Shown here: positions 22,418 through 36,900 of the stretch, piece by piece
How the letters are laid out: the number at the start of each line of letters is the position of its first letter
Position numbering within the stretch: the stretch's first letter is position 1
Assembly (NCBI GenBank): GCA_026413225.1
Contig: CM048552.1
Span: 62,883,001-62,947,000 of the forward strand
Direction: 5' to 3'
Origin: Otis tarda
Taxonomy: Eukaryota > Chordata > Aves > Otidiformes > Otididae
Length of the DNA stretch: 64,000 bases
The notes under the pieces: generated by a model
Database searches by the model: none
What the model saw: only the letters and a program-made list of their open reading frames with translations
Told to the model about the DNA's origin: nothing
Translations under genes and position numbers: made by a program

Positions 22418-25400
22418 CACGCTTCTCATAGTATTTCCTGATCTGCAGAATAATATAAAATCTCCCCTAATCCAGCAACATTTTTGTAGAGGTTCTCCTA
22501 ATAAATTTCCTGTCTGGGAGGGTATGGCTGTTTTTGTACTTCCAAGACAGCAAGTCAACCACCAATGCTGCTTCCTCAGGCAAAAGCCACCCACCAGGCA
22601 TCTCTAGCTCTGAGTTGCTATTGTGTTTTTGCTTACACTGGAATATCTTTTCCTCTGTTTGCAGCAATTATTATTATGTTCTCCACTATAGATACCTTAC
22701 ATACCCCAGCAGCAAAAAAATCAAAGGAGGCATTTCTCAAATAGGTGACAGGTCATGTGCAGCTGTTGAGACTGGCTTTATTCCTCACCAGAGAAAAACA
22801 GTTCCAATTTATGTTCTTTGAGCAAAGTCTCACATCACGGTAAAATTCCAAAGCAATTTGTCTAACAACTGTCTGCTACATTCAGCTTTTATTACTGGCA
22901 GGTTTGCAGCCCTCAAAGGAAGAGGCTTCTGAAATATCTAGTAGGAGGGCTCTTTCCACATCCCCCAGGCAACACAAAACCTCTGCCACAGATTCTGCTG
23001 GGGTCCCTTTCTCTACAGTAGGCCTCCGGCACCTCAGGGGTCAAGATTCACTGATCAGTAAAAGCTCATGTCATGGTTCCACCTAATTTCAGCTCTAATC
23101 TGCATGCAATCCTGGTCAAAATGGCCTAGCTTCCAAAATTTGCCACTTCTTGAAGCATTTTCAGATTTCATGTAATCCTCAGTAATCCCTGTCAAGCCTC
23201 AGTCAGGGTGTTGCTCTGCTACCTCTAACCAAAAAAACTCATCCCAACACCCCTGATTATGGAGGAGCACCTGCTGCTGTTCCCATGAAAGCCCCCTGCA
23301 CCCAGCTGGCACTTTCCCTGCCTCCTGTAGCTTTTGAATTGCACTCATCCCTCTCTCCTTGGGTTGCTTCTCCTGAGCTCCCTGGCTCAGGATCTGCCAC
23401 TTTCCGCCCATGGATTTGTTCTGGTTGATGTCCAGTGCAACGCTCTGCACTGCTGATACACAGGCAGCCCTGTGTAGCCTGGGGGCTCGGCCAGCCCATC
23501 CCATATGGCTGTTTATATCCCTGGACAGGCTTTTGCTGCTAATCAGGCTGACCTGATTCCCATACTCTCTGCTTCTCCGGTGGCCTTTCTGCTTGAGGCT
23601 GACTGCCAAGGATGGGAGTGCTCACTTCACAGCTTCAGTGCATCTGTTAGGGCACTCTAATCCATTGGTAGAAGACAAGGACATGTAAGCCCACAATCCC
23701 TTCCTTTGAAGAGTGATAGTCCTTCTCTCCTTCAAACAAGACTCCTCCTTACAGATTAAAAATGATGCATTATCTAGGAGCTTTTACTCCCTCAGTCACT
23801 AAAAGCATTTCAGGTATAGAAAGCAAGCAGAGAGGTCTGCAACTTCCCCTTCCCTGGACCTTGTAGCAGTTGGGTGTGCATGGATGCAGGCCCACGCTCA
23901 GTCTGAGATGTAGATGGTGCTGCTGGAAGGGCAAGCAAAGGCAACCAAGGCAGCTGACTTCCAGAGACACTGGCTTTCTCCAGGCGTGAAGCATTTTCCT
24001 GGGCTCAGGCAAAGACTAAGTTACAATACCTGGTCTTGAGCTCTCTCTGGTTGTGGGAACTCCCATCTGTCAAATTTGAAGTCTACAGAAGTAGCTAAGT
24101 GGAAATAATCATTTTTAAAGAAAACAAGAAAGTAAGAGGTTTTTGATGACCTAAAATCCCAGGAGGCAAATTGTTTCCTGGCTCGCTCTTTCTCACCCTC
24201 TTGCAATATCATCCCAATCGTTTTGAATCAAAGTTCAAAGATCTTTGGGAATTTGGGTTTTAAAGAAGCCTGAGAAACCTGCAATAGGTTCTTCAGTAAG
24301 AGGATCTGGAAGGGGTGGCTCTGCCAGTCCATCCTGAAGGATCAGGCTGAGCTCTACAGGAGGCCTGTTGAGGGATGCTGACGTGTTTAACCTGGACAGA
24401 AACACAGACGAAAGGAAATTGCCTTAAAAAAAAATCTCAAACATGAAAAGCAGTAAAGAATATAGCTACACCAAAAACATGTCAGAAATTAGGCAACTTT
24501 TAGGTTTGTTAAGCTACAAAGGAAGTTTTCATCTGACCAAAAGCCTGCCATACTTGGCCAAGTGACCGAGTTCAGAGAGGTCCTTCAGGCTGCCCCAGGC
24601 CAGCACCGTGGAACAACTCATCCTGGCTCCCTTTCTGTTCTGCTGAGCTGCTAGGGAGGGACCCAGCCACCAGGCACAAGTGGAGACCCTCAGTCCGGTG
24701 GGAGGTTTCATCCTCAGCAGCAGTGAGGGTTTCAGAGGTGGGCTCCAGTCTCAGTGTCACATCAATACCCGGTGGTGGCTGACAGAATGACATACTGGCC
24801 ATGACTCATGTCCCAGCTGCCTCTGAGAACAGCAGTGCAACCAAAAATAGGATCCGTGGGAACAATCTCCCCATTAGGAGGAAAGTATTAGCCACAGAAA
24901 TGAGGAATGAGCCTCTAAAAAATCTCACTATCCAGGGACCCATCTGGCTCTCACCAGAGAGCATTTGCATGGCTCTCAAGCATTTAAAAGAAGAATTAAT
25001 AAGAATTGTTCTCTTTCAGCAGTTCTAGACAGTAGGAGGAACAGTTGATTAGTTTGCTTGTTAAAGTATTACTGACATACCATACTGTAGTTTTCAAACA
25101 ATCAGATCCTGATTAATTTTGATCATGTAAATAAAATTCTTACAAGGATTATTTTCAAGCTATTTAACTCTATATATAAATGCAACATTTTCAAACCTCA
25201 ACTTCCCTTGCCCCAACAAACTAAAGAGTATGTTTTCATGCACATGGCACAGGAAATGAAGAGTTTTTATGGGAATATTTAAAACTCACTTTTGCAGACA
25301 AAGCAGACTTAGAAAAACCTCATTCAAAAGGGCCACTTTTTCAAGGTTGGAAGAGGAGAATGACGAGCCTTGGAAACAGCATTCATCCTCCCGAAATAAT

Positions 25401-28400
25401 TTCATTTTAATCACGCTGTTTACTGGATACTTATAACACACATGCCGAAGATTAAAGGTGAACGGATGGATGGAAGGATATCAATTGTGCAGAGCTTAGG
25501 AAAAATAACCCTAGATTCTGGCTTTGGCTAGTTCATTGGAAATTATTGGTGAGGATTATTATTTCCATAATAAAACCAGAAAACAGACATCATCTAAATG
25601 CACTGGATGCACTACAGTGGCCTATGCCCACAAGTACATGTACTTTGGGAAAAGCCCAGATTACCAAGCTTCTGGACCAAGGAACAAACAAAAACAGCAA
25701 CAGAAATGTTTCTGAGCAGAGATGGACTCTTGCCTGGAGGACTGCAGGCTTCCCTGGCAGAGCCAAGCATCCTCAAGGCAAGATGTGTTTCAAGAGCATG
25801 CCACATGCCAATCTAAATATAAATCTTTGATTCATCTCTCCTTGCACAGTTTCACACTTGTGCTTTAACTGAATGTTCCTTAATGAAAAGGGAAGGGTTT
25901 GAGGAAAATAAAAAAGAAAAATCAAAGCAAGTCTATGAGGAAAGTGTGTTGACAGCAACATCCACTCTACAAAGGCACAGACGGAATTTGCCTCACTCCC
26001 CGTTAGCCTGTAATTCTATTCCTGAAAAAGCAGAGGAAGACCAAAGCACAACTAAAAAAGAATCTGAACACTGACACAGAACAAATGGCAGGAACTTTTA
26101 CATCATTAGGGAACAAAATTGAAATGTTTTTCTTTGGGAAAAAACAAAGTAAAAAGAAAATCTGTAAAAGTTGGAGATACGGCAGGAAGAAAATTCAAGA
26201 ATCAGTTCAATAATAAAAGATCTAGGGTATGTTTTTCCACAAGCAGTGAATTTGATAAAAAAAAAAGATGGAAACAATGAGTAAGTTTAGGTTGAATTCA
26301 GCTAAACTCTTGGCTTGGAGGAGAGTACAGGAATAGATTTTTGAATATGGCAAATCCTTCCGTTCCAACAGTTTGCAAATAAAATTTTGCAACTTAGTCA
26401 TTCAAAATGTCATTCAGTTGAAAAAAAAAAAAAGACAATAATCAGAACAGAAAACGTTCAATTTTGGTGGAATAAAACATTTTGGTTCTTTCATGGGTTT
26501 GGCACAATGAGTTTTTTTGTTTCATTTTGCCAAAGAAAACTGTAGAAAATTCTGACCCTATATATATATATATTTTTTTTTTTTTTCCTGCTTTTTCAGT
26601 TTGGCCTCTGAACAAAACCAACACCAAAGCAGTATTTGCCCAGATCTATTAGAGTCATTGAGTGAAATGATGCCAAGGTAACATCATTTTATCATAGCAA
26701 AACGAACACACTAAAGCATGACGTTAATCCAAAGCAGCTGTGTGCTGTTTTATGCTTGCTGACTGCTGAAGGAAACACAAAAGGAATGATGCGCTGTTAC
26801 ATGTGATGAATTCAGGATCTATGTCTCTAGAACCCAAAGATGGGAGAGGCTTTTTCTCCCTCTGTCCTTTTCTTTTTCTCCCTAGGCTTTTGGCCATGCA
26901 TACCAGTGATATACCACTAGCAAGGCAGACAGGCGCTCCCCAAAACTTTTTTCAAAATGGACCTTACTGACAAACAGTGACTGCCTTTTGCTAGCACAAG
27001 TATTGTCTTGGCCTTCACAGGTTATTTATCGGTGCAGTGCTGCACCATACTTCATTTCAAAAGACATAAGTCATTTTACCTGTAAAGTTATCTGAAGTTC
27101 TTTTGATTTTTATCAAAAATAGTGATTTTTATCACTACTAATGCTAAATGTTCTCCAGCAGGCAACGTGATGGTTCATGAGACAGGAACAGTCCCCCGCT
27201 GCTCTCTCTGCTCCCATTCCTGCCACCACTGAGGCCACTGCTGGGATCAGCGAACTGCTGCCAGTATCAGCAAAAGCAGCATGAGTGAAACATGTTTCAA
27301 TCCCTTTCACGTGCATTTGACAAACCTAAGATTTTAGAACTGATTTCTCAGAGAAGAAAAAAAAAAAAAATCCCATATTGTCTTTCCTAGAAAATACCCA
27401 TATAGAGAGCACAGATAAAAATAATGACTGGGAGCTAACGGAGCAGTTATTAATACAGGAGGAGTCTTCACAGAACTCCTTCTAGCAGTAATGATCTGTC
27501 CCCACCATGATGATGGTCCGTGTCTGGGGCTTCAGGGACTGAGACCAGCATTCACTGCTGGGTGAAGAGCTGTTTCATGCCCCCTCCATGTTCCCTGCTA
27601 TGGCTCCATCAGAGGATGGCTTTATCTTATGTAGAAATAAATGAATCTATGAAGTAATCACCAGTAAGAGATCTCTTTAAAAAGCACCCAGTCAAACCTG
27701 CCAGTTAAGTGTTTTATGAAAACATCAGTAAAATGCAGTGTGTACTACAGCCAAAGCAGAAATAGTCTTCCTGACACAACAGTAAACAAAAGAAGCAGTG
27801 GAGCAACAGCAGAAATGACAAATTAGAGACAGGGAGCATAGCATTTTTATACCCCTGCAAGAGCTTAAGAACATTATTTTTGCGTTGACATGAAAACTGT
27901 GAGTAATATAATAAGGTGTGATATTTTTGGTGGTTATTAGCCCATTGCACGGCACATGTGATATAGCCAAGCACTTCGACAATGACTAAGATTTGCTTAA
28001 AACCACCGGGGAGCAGATAAAGTGATTTAGAACCACATTTTATGGTCTGGTGAAGGTCAAATTAGTATGCTACAGTTTACTAGAAATGTCCAAAGATGAA
28101 GCAGAGAGAAAGAGGATCTAACAGGGAAACATCTACTTTTTCATATTGAGGATATTGGCAGAGTAACTGCCAGATGTGTAATGGTACATACGATAAATCT
28201 ATACTTAGTTGTATTTTATAAAAATATTCCATGTGGTAGATAGTAAAGCAGTATTAAAGCAGAAATAGTCCTGTCAAAAGGCAAAGACATTGTAGTCATT
28301 GCCTAAAACATGGCTAGAGGACAAGAAGTTACTAGAAAGAATATTTTACAGGAAGCCAGGTAATGTGCTCAAGCCTTGCTCCCATTCCCACACTGCTGAA

Positions 28401-30768
28401 AGCAGTGGTTCACCAAAAGATCAAGTTTAGATTTAGAAACATGATGTTAGGTCAATTTATTGTTCAGCACATGGCACACACAACAACTGAGGGTTTCACT
28501 TCAAGTATTTCAGGTTTATGACGAAAGCATAAGTCAAAACCGTACACCCAGGCTGTATCGCAGATTCACCCACTGTGGGTCTGGTACTGTGGGCAGCTGC
28601 TTTGCCACAAATTGTGAATAAAGGATGGAAAACTATTTTTATATTTATTGAACTTTTCACTTTTGAAACTGAGCAGACACAGATAACATCCTTGATGTGG
28701 TACTGAAAGAGGAAGACAATTCCTGTTGTTCAGAGAACATAAAATCTGAATCTCTGTTTTTGAAGATGCTTATTTTCTTTGGTAAGGAACACAGATTAAA
28801 GTGTTAAGGGCTCTCTCAGTAGCACTAGCATCTATTCCCACTGTTGCCATGAGTGAAAGAGCAGGAGAGCCGAGTTTGGAGATCCTGCCTTTAAAGAATG
28901 GGCTTGCTCAGACTAGATTACCTCTGAGTCCTTCAGTCTAGAATTAAAGTTTTTTGTCTCCCAGATCCCCTGTGTCCACGGTGTTTGTTCCACATAACTT
29001 ACACAATGCCACTGCAATGGGAGTGCCGCTGCCTACTGCGCAGTGACGCACTTTCACCCCAGGGACTTGCCTCCTTATCAAACTATGCTTGCTATGAGGA
29101 GCCCATTTTGAAGCGCTACAGCAATGGGTTGCATTTAAATTGACACTTACAGAAGTCCTGAAAATAGGCACAAAGCCAATTTATATTCCCATTCATGTTA
29201 CTGGTTACTTGTATCATGTAGACCAGATTGTCAAGAGGTCTCCTCACTACATCCCATAAGGACAGGTGAGATCTGCCCGCTTGGGCCTAATTTAGGCAGA
29301 CAAGAAGTCAAGCACACATTGCTGGAGCTGGAGAGTGACATGTCCTTCAAGGCACTGCATGAAGAGCCTACCAAGTACAGAGCAGATGTTGCCCAAGTTA
29401 AGAGTATGAGTTGGTTTCTGCAGTACTGAGGCTAGATTTTAGGCTCTTTGATCCAGGAAAAGCACCTTCCCCTTTGTAGAGCTGAGATAAAAAAAAGCTA
29501 CAACTTCCGAAAGTGACAAAAGTCTCTACCATAAATGATACATTAGCTTTCCGTGCAAAGTCTTTCAGGTGACAAAGCAGCAGATGGTTTTTGAGTTGTG
29601 TGTACACGTTTCGCAGCACAAGAGGTTCCTGTGGAAGCTTCTAGGGACAAAGAACACAGAAAAGATCAGATAAAATCCTTTCAAAGAGGAAGAAGAAAAT
29701 ATGTCATTTCAGTGATAATAAAAATAAAAAAAAAATCAAATACCGAGAAAGATACTTCAGCATATATTTAAATTTGAGTAGAAGTTTCCTGGATTTAGAC
29801 ACAAATGGATATATGAGGCTTTGTGTCTTTTTTTTTTCTTTTAGTGGTTTTTGAGCAGGTTGTCACAGGGGCCCCTGAGAATACACCTGTAGGATGACAG
29901 GCACAGGACAACACCAGAGGTAAATGCACAAGTCACAAATTCTCGAGGACTGGTCAATGAAGGAATGCAACTCAGAGCTGGGCAGGACTTGGTTTAGGGC
30001 GTAACAAAGGAGCCATTAAAAAATGGAACAAAAGATATATTGAGTAGATATAAAGCATCTCCTGTATCATGGAAATGTAAAGGAGGAAAAAAAAAAAGAG
30101 GAATTTTTTCAAAACCCTCTGCAAGACCGGTAAGGCAGGAAGATCAGAGCAGGAGGATGTGCCCCTGCACTGTGCCATCCCCTTGCCCAGGCGGTAACAG
30201 CATCCTGCCCAGCCAATGCTGATCCTTGCTCCCCTTCTGCAGAGGAGTGCTGTCCTACTGAAACTCAGTAACCCTCCAGCAGGTGTTATCTTTTTGACTA
30301 TTGGTTAAATAAAGTAGGATTATAAAGAGTTACGTACACACACAGGTGAGTGTTCGTGTGTTAATATGCGTGTGTGTTTTCTGCTCCAGCCTTCCCACAC
30401 AACAAGGTGACTGAGACCACAGCACAAAGTCAGACTAAAGGTAGACATAGCAAAGCTGGTTTTTAAAAAAAAAAAAAAAATAATTAAATGTGGAATAATA
30501 AGAAAAATTAATCCATAAAACCTCTGAGTACTTAAAGATTTATAAAACAGTGTAAAACTTCAGTTAATGAGTAAGCAATTCATTACAGAAATAATTCCTA
30601 AAGATGCATTTCCTTGCTCAAGGAATTCCTGAAATGAAGCAATGAACCCATGAAAACAGCAGCATTAATTCCAGAAGGTTCTGAATTTAACAGGTTTCTA
30701 CCTTAACATGAGATGGAAATTATTATTCTGTCACTCTTTCTGGAAAGATATTAAGATTCAGACGCTGA
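22418..30768. other. unique non-coding sequence
   Basis: About 8.3 kb with no recognised repeat or coding exon. Simple tracts include (TA)n followed by a T run at about 26561-26586, and A runs near 26253-26262, 26420-26432 and 27357-27370. Frames such as 23199-23609 (minus) lack any domain. Confidence 0.45.
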
Positions 30769-30990
30769 GCATGGCAATGAAGTTTGAAGGCTCGCTGTAT
30801 GCCGAGCAGCTCCTTGCTGCACCTGTTTACGATCGATTGCCTCATTATCATTTCGCACAGCGGGAGAAAAACATGGCTAAATTTGCCTTTGGAGAAAACT
30901 GAAAATTTACCGGGCTTATTAATGTCCCTTTAGTCTGCGGCCCCACATGCCACTTCCTGGGGGCCAAGCAGTGTGGCACGGTCATAACAG
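30769..30990. other. candidate conserved non-coding element
   Basis: The segment around CTCGCTGTATGCCGAGCAGC to CCGGGCTTATTAATGTCCC keeps several CpG sites in an AT-rich, CpG-poor neighbourhood. It also has homeodomain-type cores such as TTAATG and CATTATCATTTC. A short plus-strand frame (30708-30902) crosses it with no known domain. The call is inference from composition only. Confidence 0.25.
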
Positions 30991-33900
30991 GGGGCTTTAT
31001 TGCCCCGTGCTGGATGGCAAAGGACTGTATCAGAGAAGCCTCCAAGCTGTCAGGACAGTGAATGCATATGATAGAGTAGAGAAATAAGAAGCCACGCTCA
31101 TACAATGGTTTTTTTTCTTCTTCCCACCCCGCCCCCCGCCTCAAATGAATAAATCTGACCAAGAGTAAGGATGGAATAATATATGGAAAGGAAAGAAGCA
31201 GGGAAGTAACTGCCTTTTTCATGGTTTCATAAATCACAATAAAGCAGCATCCCTGACTATTTTCATCCCTATGGCCAGGTGGGCTCCATGTTGTGGCGCA
31301 CAGAACCAGAGTTTGGGCTTCACAGCATGGCTTTTTGCTCCCTGGGCTAGCGAGGGCTAGAGATCCAGTGCTGCTGGGCTGCTCCCTGCCTTCAGAGTTG
31401 CCAGGAGGCCTTTGGGCACCCCTCCAGGCACTCCCCAAAGTTGACTTGGGGAGTAACTTTGAGGGATAGCCTCTTATCCTCTTGGAAATGAAGTTATTAC
31501 AACCAGAAAATTGTAAGAAAAAGAAATACTGTGGAGATGCATTTCATCAGTACTAATGTTCCTTTTGACAATATTTGCAACCCCTTATCTTTGTTTGGTT
31601 TTTTTTGTATGCACACTGCTGAAAGCAAAATGTATATGCACACAGGGAAAGCTTGGCAAATAGGCAAATATATTCACTCAAAAGAGCTACATGTAAGAAT
31701 CACACATGCAGAGGCTGGTAACCATCACATGGAAACCATCACAAGCCCCAGAATAGCAAATACTCAGTGAAATGGTTGTAGCACTGGAATATGTTTGCAT
31801 GAATTATTCACAGAATAATTCTGAATATTGAATAATGTTAAGGCAGTCTGAGAAACTCTGCACAGATGCATTTTTCCTTTTCATAGAGTTTTTTTTAACA
31901 CTTGTCCTGCTCGTCCCCTTAATTCCCTCTCTCCTCACAGCCTTTGCAGACAAAGGTGTAACTGAGTGTGTCCCTTTCCAGCAGCAGCCTTCAAAAGTCA
32001 GAATCTGACCAACTCTGAACGCCAAGAGCAATAGTTAATACGAGCAAAATGGTTAAATCCAGAGTTTTTCATTGCAACAACTGCCTGTCTGTTATTAGTA
32101 AATCCTATTTGCTTGATGCTGAAAATGCTTATGGAAAATGGATGCTGAGTTGCCTTGGTTTATTTACCATCAGTGCATTGCATTGGCATTGCATTTTGGT
32201 TGCCCAGATTCTATGCTGACTGGTCCATAGCAATCTGTTGCTTGCCCAAAAACTGCTCACATCTGTAAGGTGAAGTAAAATGCTAAAGGTCCAAAAAGAG
32301 GCAGCTCAACATCACTATTTATTTCCTGTGATTGATTCAGCACTATGCGAGTAGTATGAAGCAACAATTTCAGTTATTTTGTAGACCAAAAGGACACAAG
32401 AAAAAATATTCCTTTCTTAAGGTTCACAGAAGGTGAGGTTGAGAATTATTTTGATTCATCATGAACAGAGGATTTAATTCTATTCTGACAAGTTCTGACA
32501 AGCACATTAATTTAAGTCAATGCACCTTGAGTGGAAAATGTATGAATCAACCAACTTCATTTTATTTATGTTCAGTAGTAAAAAAAAAAAAAACAAAAAA
32601 AACTGTAGGAAAAAAAAATTCTTATACCACTTTTCCTCTGCTGATTCTCCATCAGCAAGTAAAGAATAAGAAGTGTTTTGTGCAGGGCTGTAAATTCTCT
32701 TACTAATGGTGTTCCCTGTGGTACTTGCGCACAATGAAATGAAGAGAAAGCAATGCTAGTTTGTTCTTGAAAGGAGAAGAGGCAGAAAATTAACGTCTGA
32801 CAGGCAGGACAACCACAGAAGGTGAAGGTGGCAAACAGCAAAGGTCAAATGAAAGGAACAAAACAATCAACGACTTCTAAGAGGTTTCAGAGATAGAAAC
32901 CCTCTGTTTTTCAGTCAGTAGAGCCCTAAGCAGAAAGTGATTAGCTTTTGGCCACATGCAAGCCGTATTGTCAACACTAAACTCTGTCTAGTGTCTCAGG
33001 ATACAACTTCATGGCACAATATCAGGCCACACAGAGACCCTGAATGAACTCGCTCAAAGGGTTAAGGCAACTAAGGTCCTTAGGAAGTGTATTAAGAGCC
33101 TAACTTTATCCTGGCTGGACTGCTTCTAGTTCTGAGAGGATGATTGAATATAAATCTCTCAAGCTCTAGAGGAAAATGCAGCCATTGGGTGCCTGTGTGC
33201 CATCTACACGATACAATATTTTTCCATCTACACAAACTCATCATTGCCTTGGCTGATGCTGACTATTTCTTTTCTATGGCTAACTTACAGACCTAGTGAT
33301 GTAAGGATTATTTCAATTATTACAGAAAAAGAAATATAAATAAGAATAAAATCCCTTAAAGAGGAAGTTAAAGATCCACAGAAGTCAATAATAAAATTCA
33401 GCACTGATCCAAATATTACAAGAAGTTCATCTTTACAGCCAAAAGTGTCCTTTCAAGCAAGTCGGAAAGGTCAAATTAGCATCAGGAGCCATGTAGTCCT
33501 ATTTGTGGTAAATTTATGACTTCTATACCTGTTAGGTATGACAACTTCACAATTGTTCGTACATTTATCAAGTAAATGAATCATCCCATGTCCATTTTTT
33601 CAGATACGAACTCAAATGCCCCTCAGAGAACGTCAAGATACTTAGCATCTAACCTTAACAAATTTCCATGGAAAACAAATAGGCGTTACACCTTGAAGAA
33701 TCTGACACTAAATTATTTCCCTTGGGTCTTATAAGTAATCAACTGCAGAATAGAAAACTGAATCCAATTTCCCAGGTTCAAGGCTGGCAACCTAATCTCT
33801 GGACAGGTTCCCTCTCCCACATGTTAAAACAGCAGCCTGGAAAAGGAGCCACATGGTGCTCATCCATTGAGCCTTTGACCTGCTTGTGACATAAAGAAAT

Positions 33901-36900
33901 AGTGGGAATTTTTGGGACAGGCCAGATGGGAAAAGGGCTTGCTATATGGAGTAAATGCTTACTGTAGGATCTTATTGCCCAGAGTTGCTTATGTGGGTAT
34001 TTATTCCTACAAGAAATATCACTAATCCACCTAATTTTTTTTTTTAATCTCTTCCACTGTATGAATGTTCAGGAACTCGACACTAGCACAGCCCTGCCAG
34101 AATCCATGGTGGTGACTCCACTGTCTCTGAGGCAGAGCATGTTTTTCACGTGGCGAGCACAGGCATGTGCTGGTGCCTTACCGGCAGTCCCACATGCTTT
34201 GCAGTATTGCTGCTAAGAACAACTGCTGAGGACTCTGAGCAAGAAGGCTGCACAAGAAGAGCACTCTTCTTGAGCAGACAAGACCTGCAAGTTCAGAGGC
34301 AGATTTATCTCAGCCTCTCTGGCATGTCTTTGTCCTCAGGAATCTCATGTTTTTCTCTCCACAGGCCACAGAAGACTCTCTTTCCTCATCTCCAACCCAC
34401 AAGTGAATCATAAGTAGAAAAATATTTCAAGGTGAATGTTGAGGTATTTTCTAGGCCTCCTGCCCCACTTCTGCAGGCTTTACTCAGGAGAGTGATGTAA
34501 AGCAGCAAGTCTGCAGGGCTCCTATAATCCCTGGGGTTTACATGTAAAAATCCAATCAGGATTAGCTCTGCCTTCCTCATCTCTAAAGCAAATGTATGAG
34601 ACTTTGGATTTGTGAACTCTAGGAATAAGTTATTTAAATTATTGAAGCCTGTTTATTCTATGTGGAAAATAAATCTGTTCCTCAGTGAGTTTATAGGACT
34701 ATTGAATAAATTCCACAGTCAAACACAATCCTTAATCTTCAATTTCCTGTTCCTTATCACAACAGTGATTTAAATCTAATTAGTTTGCTTATTTTTAATT
34801 GAATTCTTATCTCATGAAAGATTGTAAGATCTGAATGATTGCTTGACAGTGGGTTCAGAAATTACTTAAACAAGGGCTTGATCCTAACACTACTGAAATC
34901 AGTGTTTTCAATGAGTTTTGGATCGGGCACTGCATAAAATAAATTTTGTACAAATACCTAAACATATTCTGTTGTGTGGGCAACAGAGTCTAGAAAAGCT
35001 CTCGTATCCCTAAACAATCATTGCCTTGAGAAAACCTGTTGCTTCCTCAAAAAGATTTGAAAGACGTTTCATTTGGAAACAATTTTATCAACATGTCTGG
35101 TACATAGTATACTTTCTCCATCACTCTGTTTCAATTACTACTTATATTATTATTAATAAATCACAATTAGTTGCTATGGAGATAATTAAGTCCACAAATA
35201 AAAGATTATGGCTGAGCTTCCAAAGCAAATAAACAGTAAATATCAGGAACAGATTAACTCCAAACTAGCAATGAGTTTGTTTCCCTGTAAATTGTGTAAT
35301 CAGAAAAAGAAGAAAAGAAAGAATACAAAAAACAAAACACACACACAAAAATAACAAAACCCAAACCAACTCTATCACTCTCCATATCCAGCATTTTCTG
35401 ATGTCTTCCAGGAGACACCATGTATGCTAGGATGTTTCACTTCAGAATCTGAATATTTATTAAATTACTTATAGCTATCCCAAGGGCCAGCACTAACACG
35501 TTATCACACGAACGTGTTTATCGCTGGCAGCCATGCCAGCCAGAAACAAGCATTAAATGTGCTCTGCATACGCAACTTCATGTTTCTGCCATTTGAAATC
35601 GGATTGCAGAGTTGGAGGCAAACATACACTTTAACATTGATACAAATGTAAGTTTCAGCATATGAAAAAAGCTTTTAGCCTTGAGCTATTAATGTGACTG
35701 TGCCGGGTGGGCAAGAGTATTTTGCTTGCAGTAAATTGGGGGTTTCATTATAGTTAAGGAGGGCTGCTAACAGAGCCTCTTCTAGGCAGAAGATAGTTTC
35801 ACCTAGACATGCCCAAAAACCGTAAGTATTTCTGAAAGAGAGGTGGCAGATGGGAAGCAGACTCTTGGGAAAAGATTGAAATCAACATCTTGATTAAATT
35901 ACCTTCTAAATGGAACCCACAGAGAATAAATTAGGTGTAAACGTTATACTCAGAAAGGATCCCAAGCAACAAATTTGGTTAAACATTTTTCACTGCACAG
36001 AGAAAAGCCTCTTTGAGTTCTTTTAAGTATGGGTGGATAAAAGAACAGTTTTCTTCTTAGTTCTGTCTCTAAATTCATTGTAATTATGTTGCCAATGTTT
36101 GTGCTATGTAAACAAATTATCATTTAAATTTGCTTTCATCTTTACTGCTGCTAAGTGTGATTTCAGGAGAGCTAGAAAGCAAGGAGATTCGGGTGCAGTA
36201 AGCCTTAAAACTCTCCATGCTGGCCACTGCAATGCCAGCCCCATGGCCCCCAGAAGGAAAAAGCTTTGCACTTCTGGAAAGCGGAGGTGTCAGGGCCAGT
36301 CCTGGCCACTCATGATGCCTGCAGAACAGAAATATCCTTCCCTACCCAGGATTAGGAGAGGTTTTCTCCGGTAGCAGGACACCAGTGAAGACCGCCAGCA
36401 CTCTACAGCCTTAGAGTGAGGTTGTAACAGCGTCCCTCCTTCCTCACAAAGTTGAAGGAAAGCACTCATCCCCAGTAACTCTCTCTCCAAAGATGTTAAC
36501 CATCTGTCATTCCCATTCCCCTCCTTCCCAACTCTCATAACAACTGTTAATGGAATAAAGTACAGTCTCTCTCTCCTTCACAAGGTTGACTGCGGGTGGT
36601 CACGGTCAGAGTCTCATGTAATAACACTTAAAGAGCAATTCCTACTCCGCTAATTAGATTATGTTCTCAGCACTTCCTGAAAATAGAGAAAGAATTTTAA
36701 AGTAATAAAGTCAATAGCTGAGATACGATGGAGAAAACTGCTAGCCAAACCTGAGATTTTGAAGTTCAAAGTAATAGCAAAGACCTTTACAGGCAAAGGC
36801 TGGAAGACATATCTGTGGAAAAAGAGCCCTTTTCTCCATAGTCTTGGCTGATGCATTACTCAAGCTAAAGATTGTTTTGACATTCTAGTTTGTGTACACA

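Noticed and set aside
23199..23609. 136-residue minus-strand open frame
   Set aside because: No domain recognised and a second overlapping frame in the same place. There is nothing to separate it from chance.
30848..31438. 196-residue minus-strand open frame
   Set aside because: No recognisable domain, mixed composition and no exon context. It overlaps a candidate non-coding conserved segment in the other orientation.
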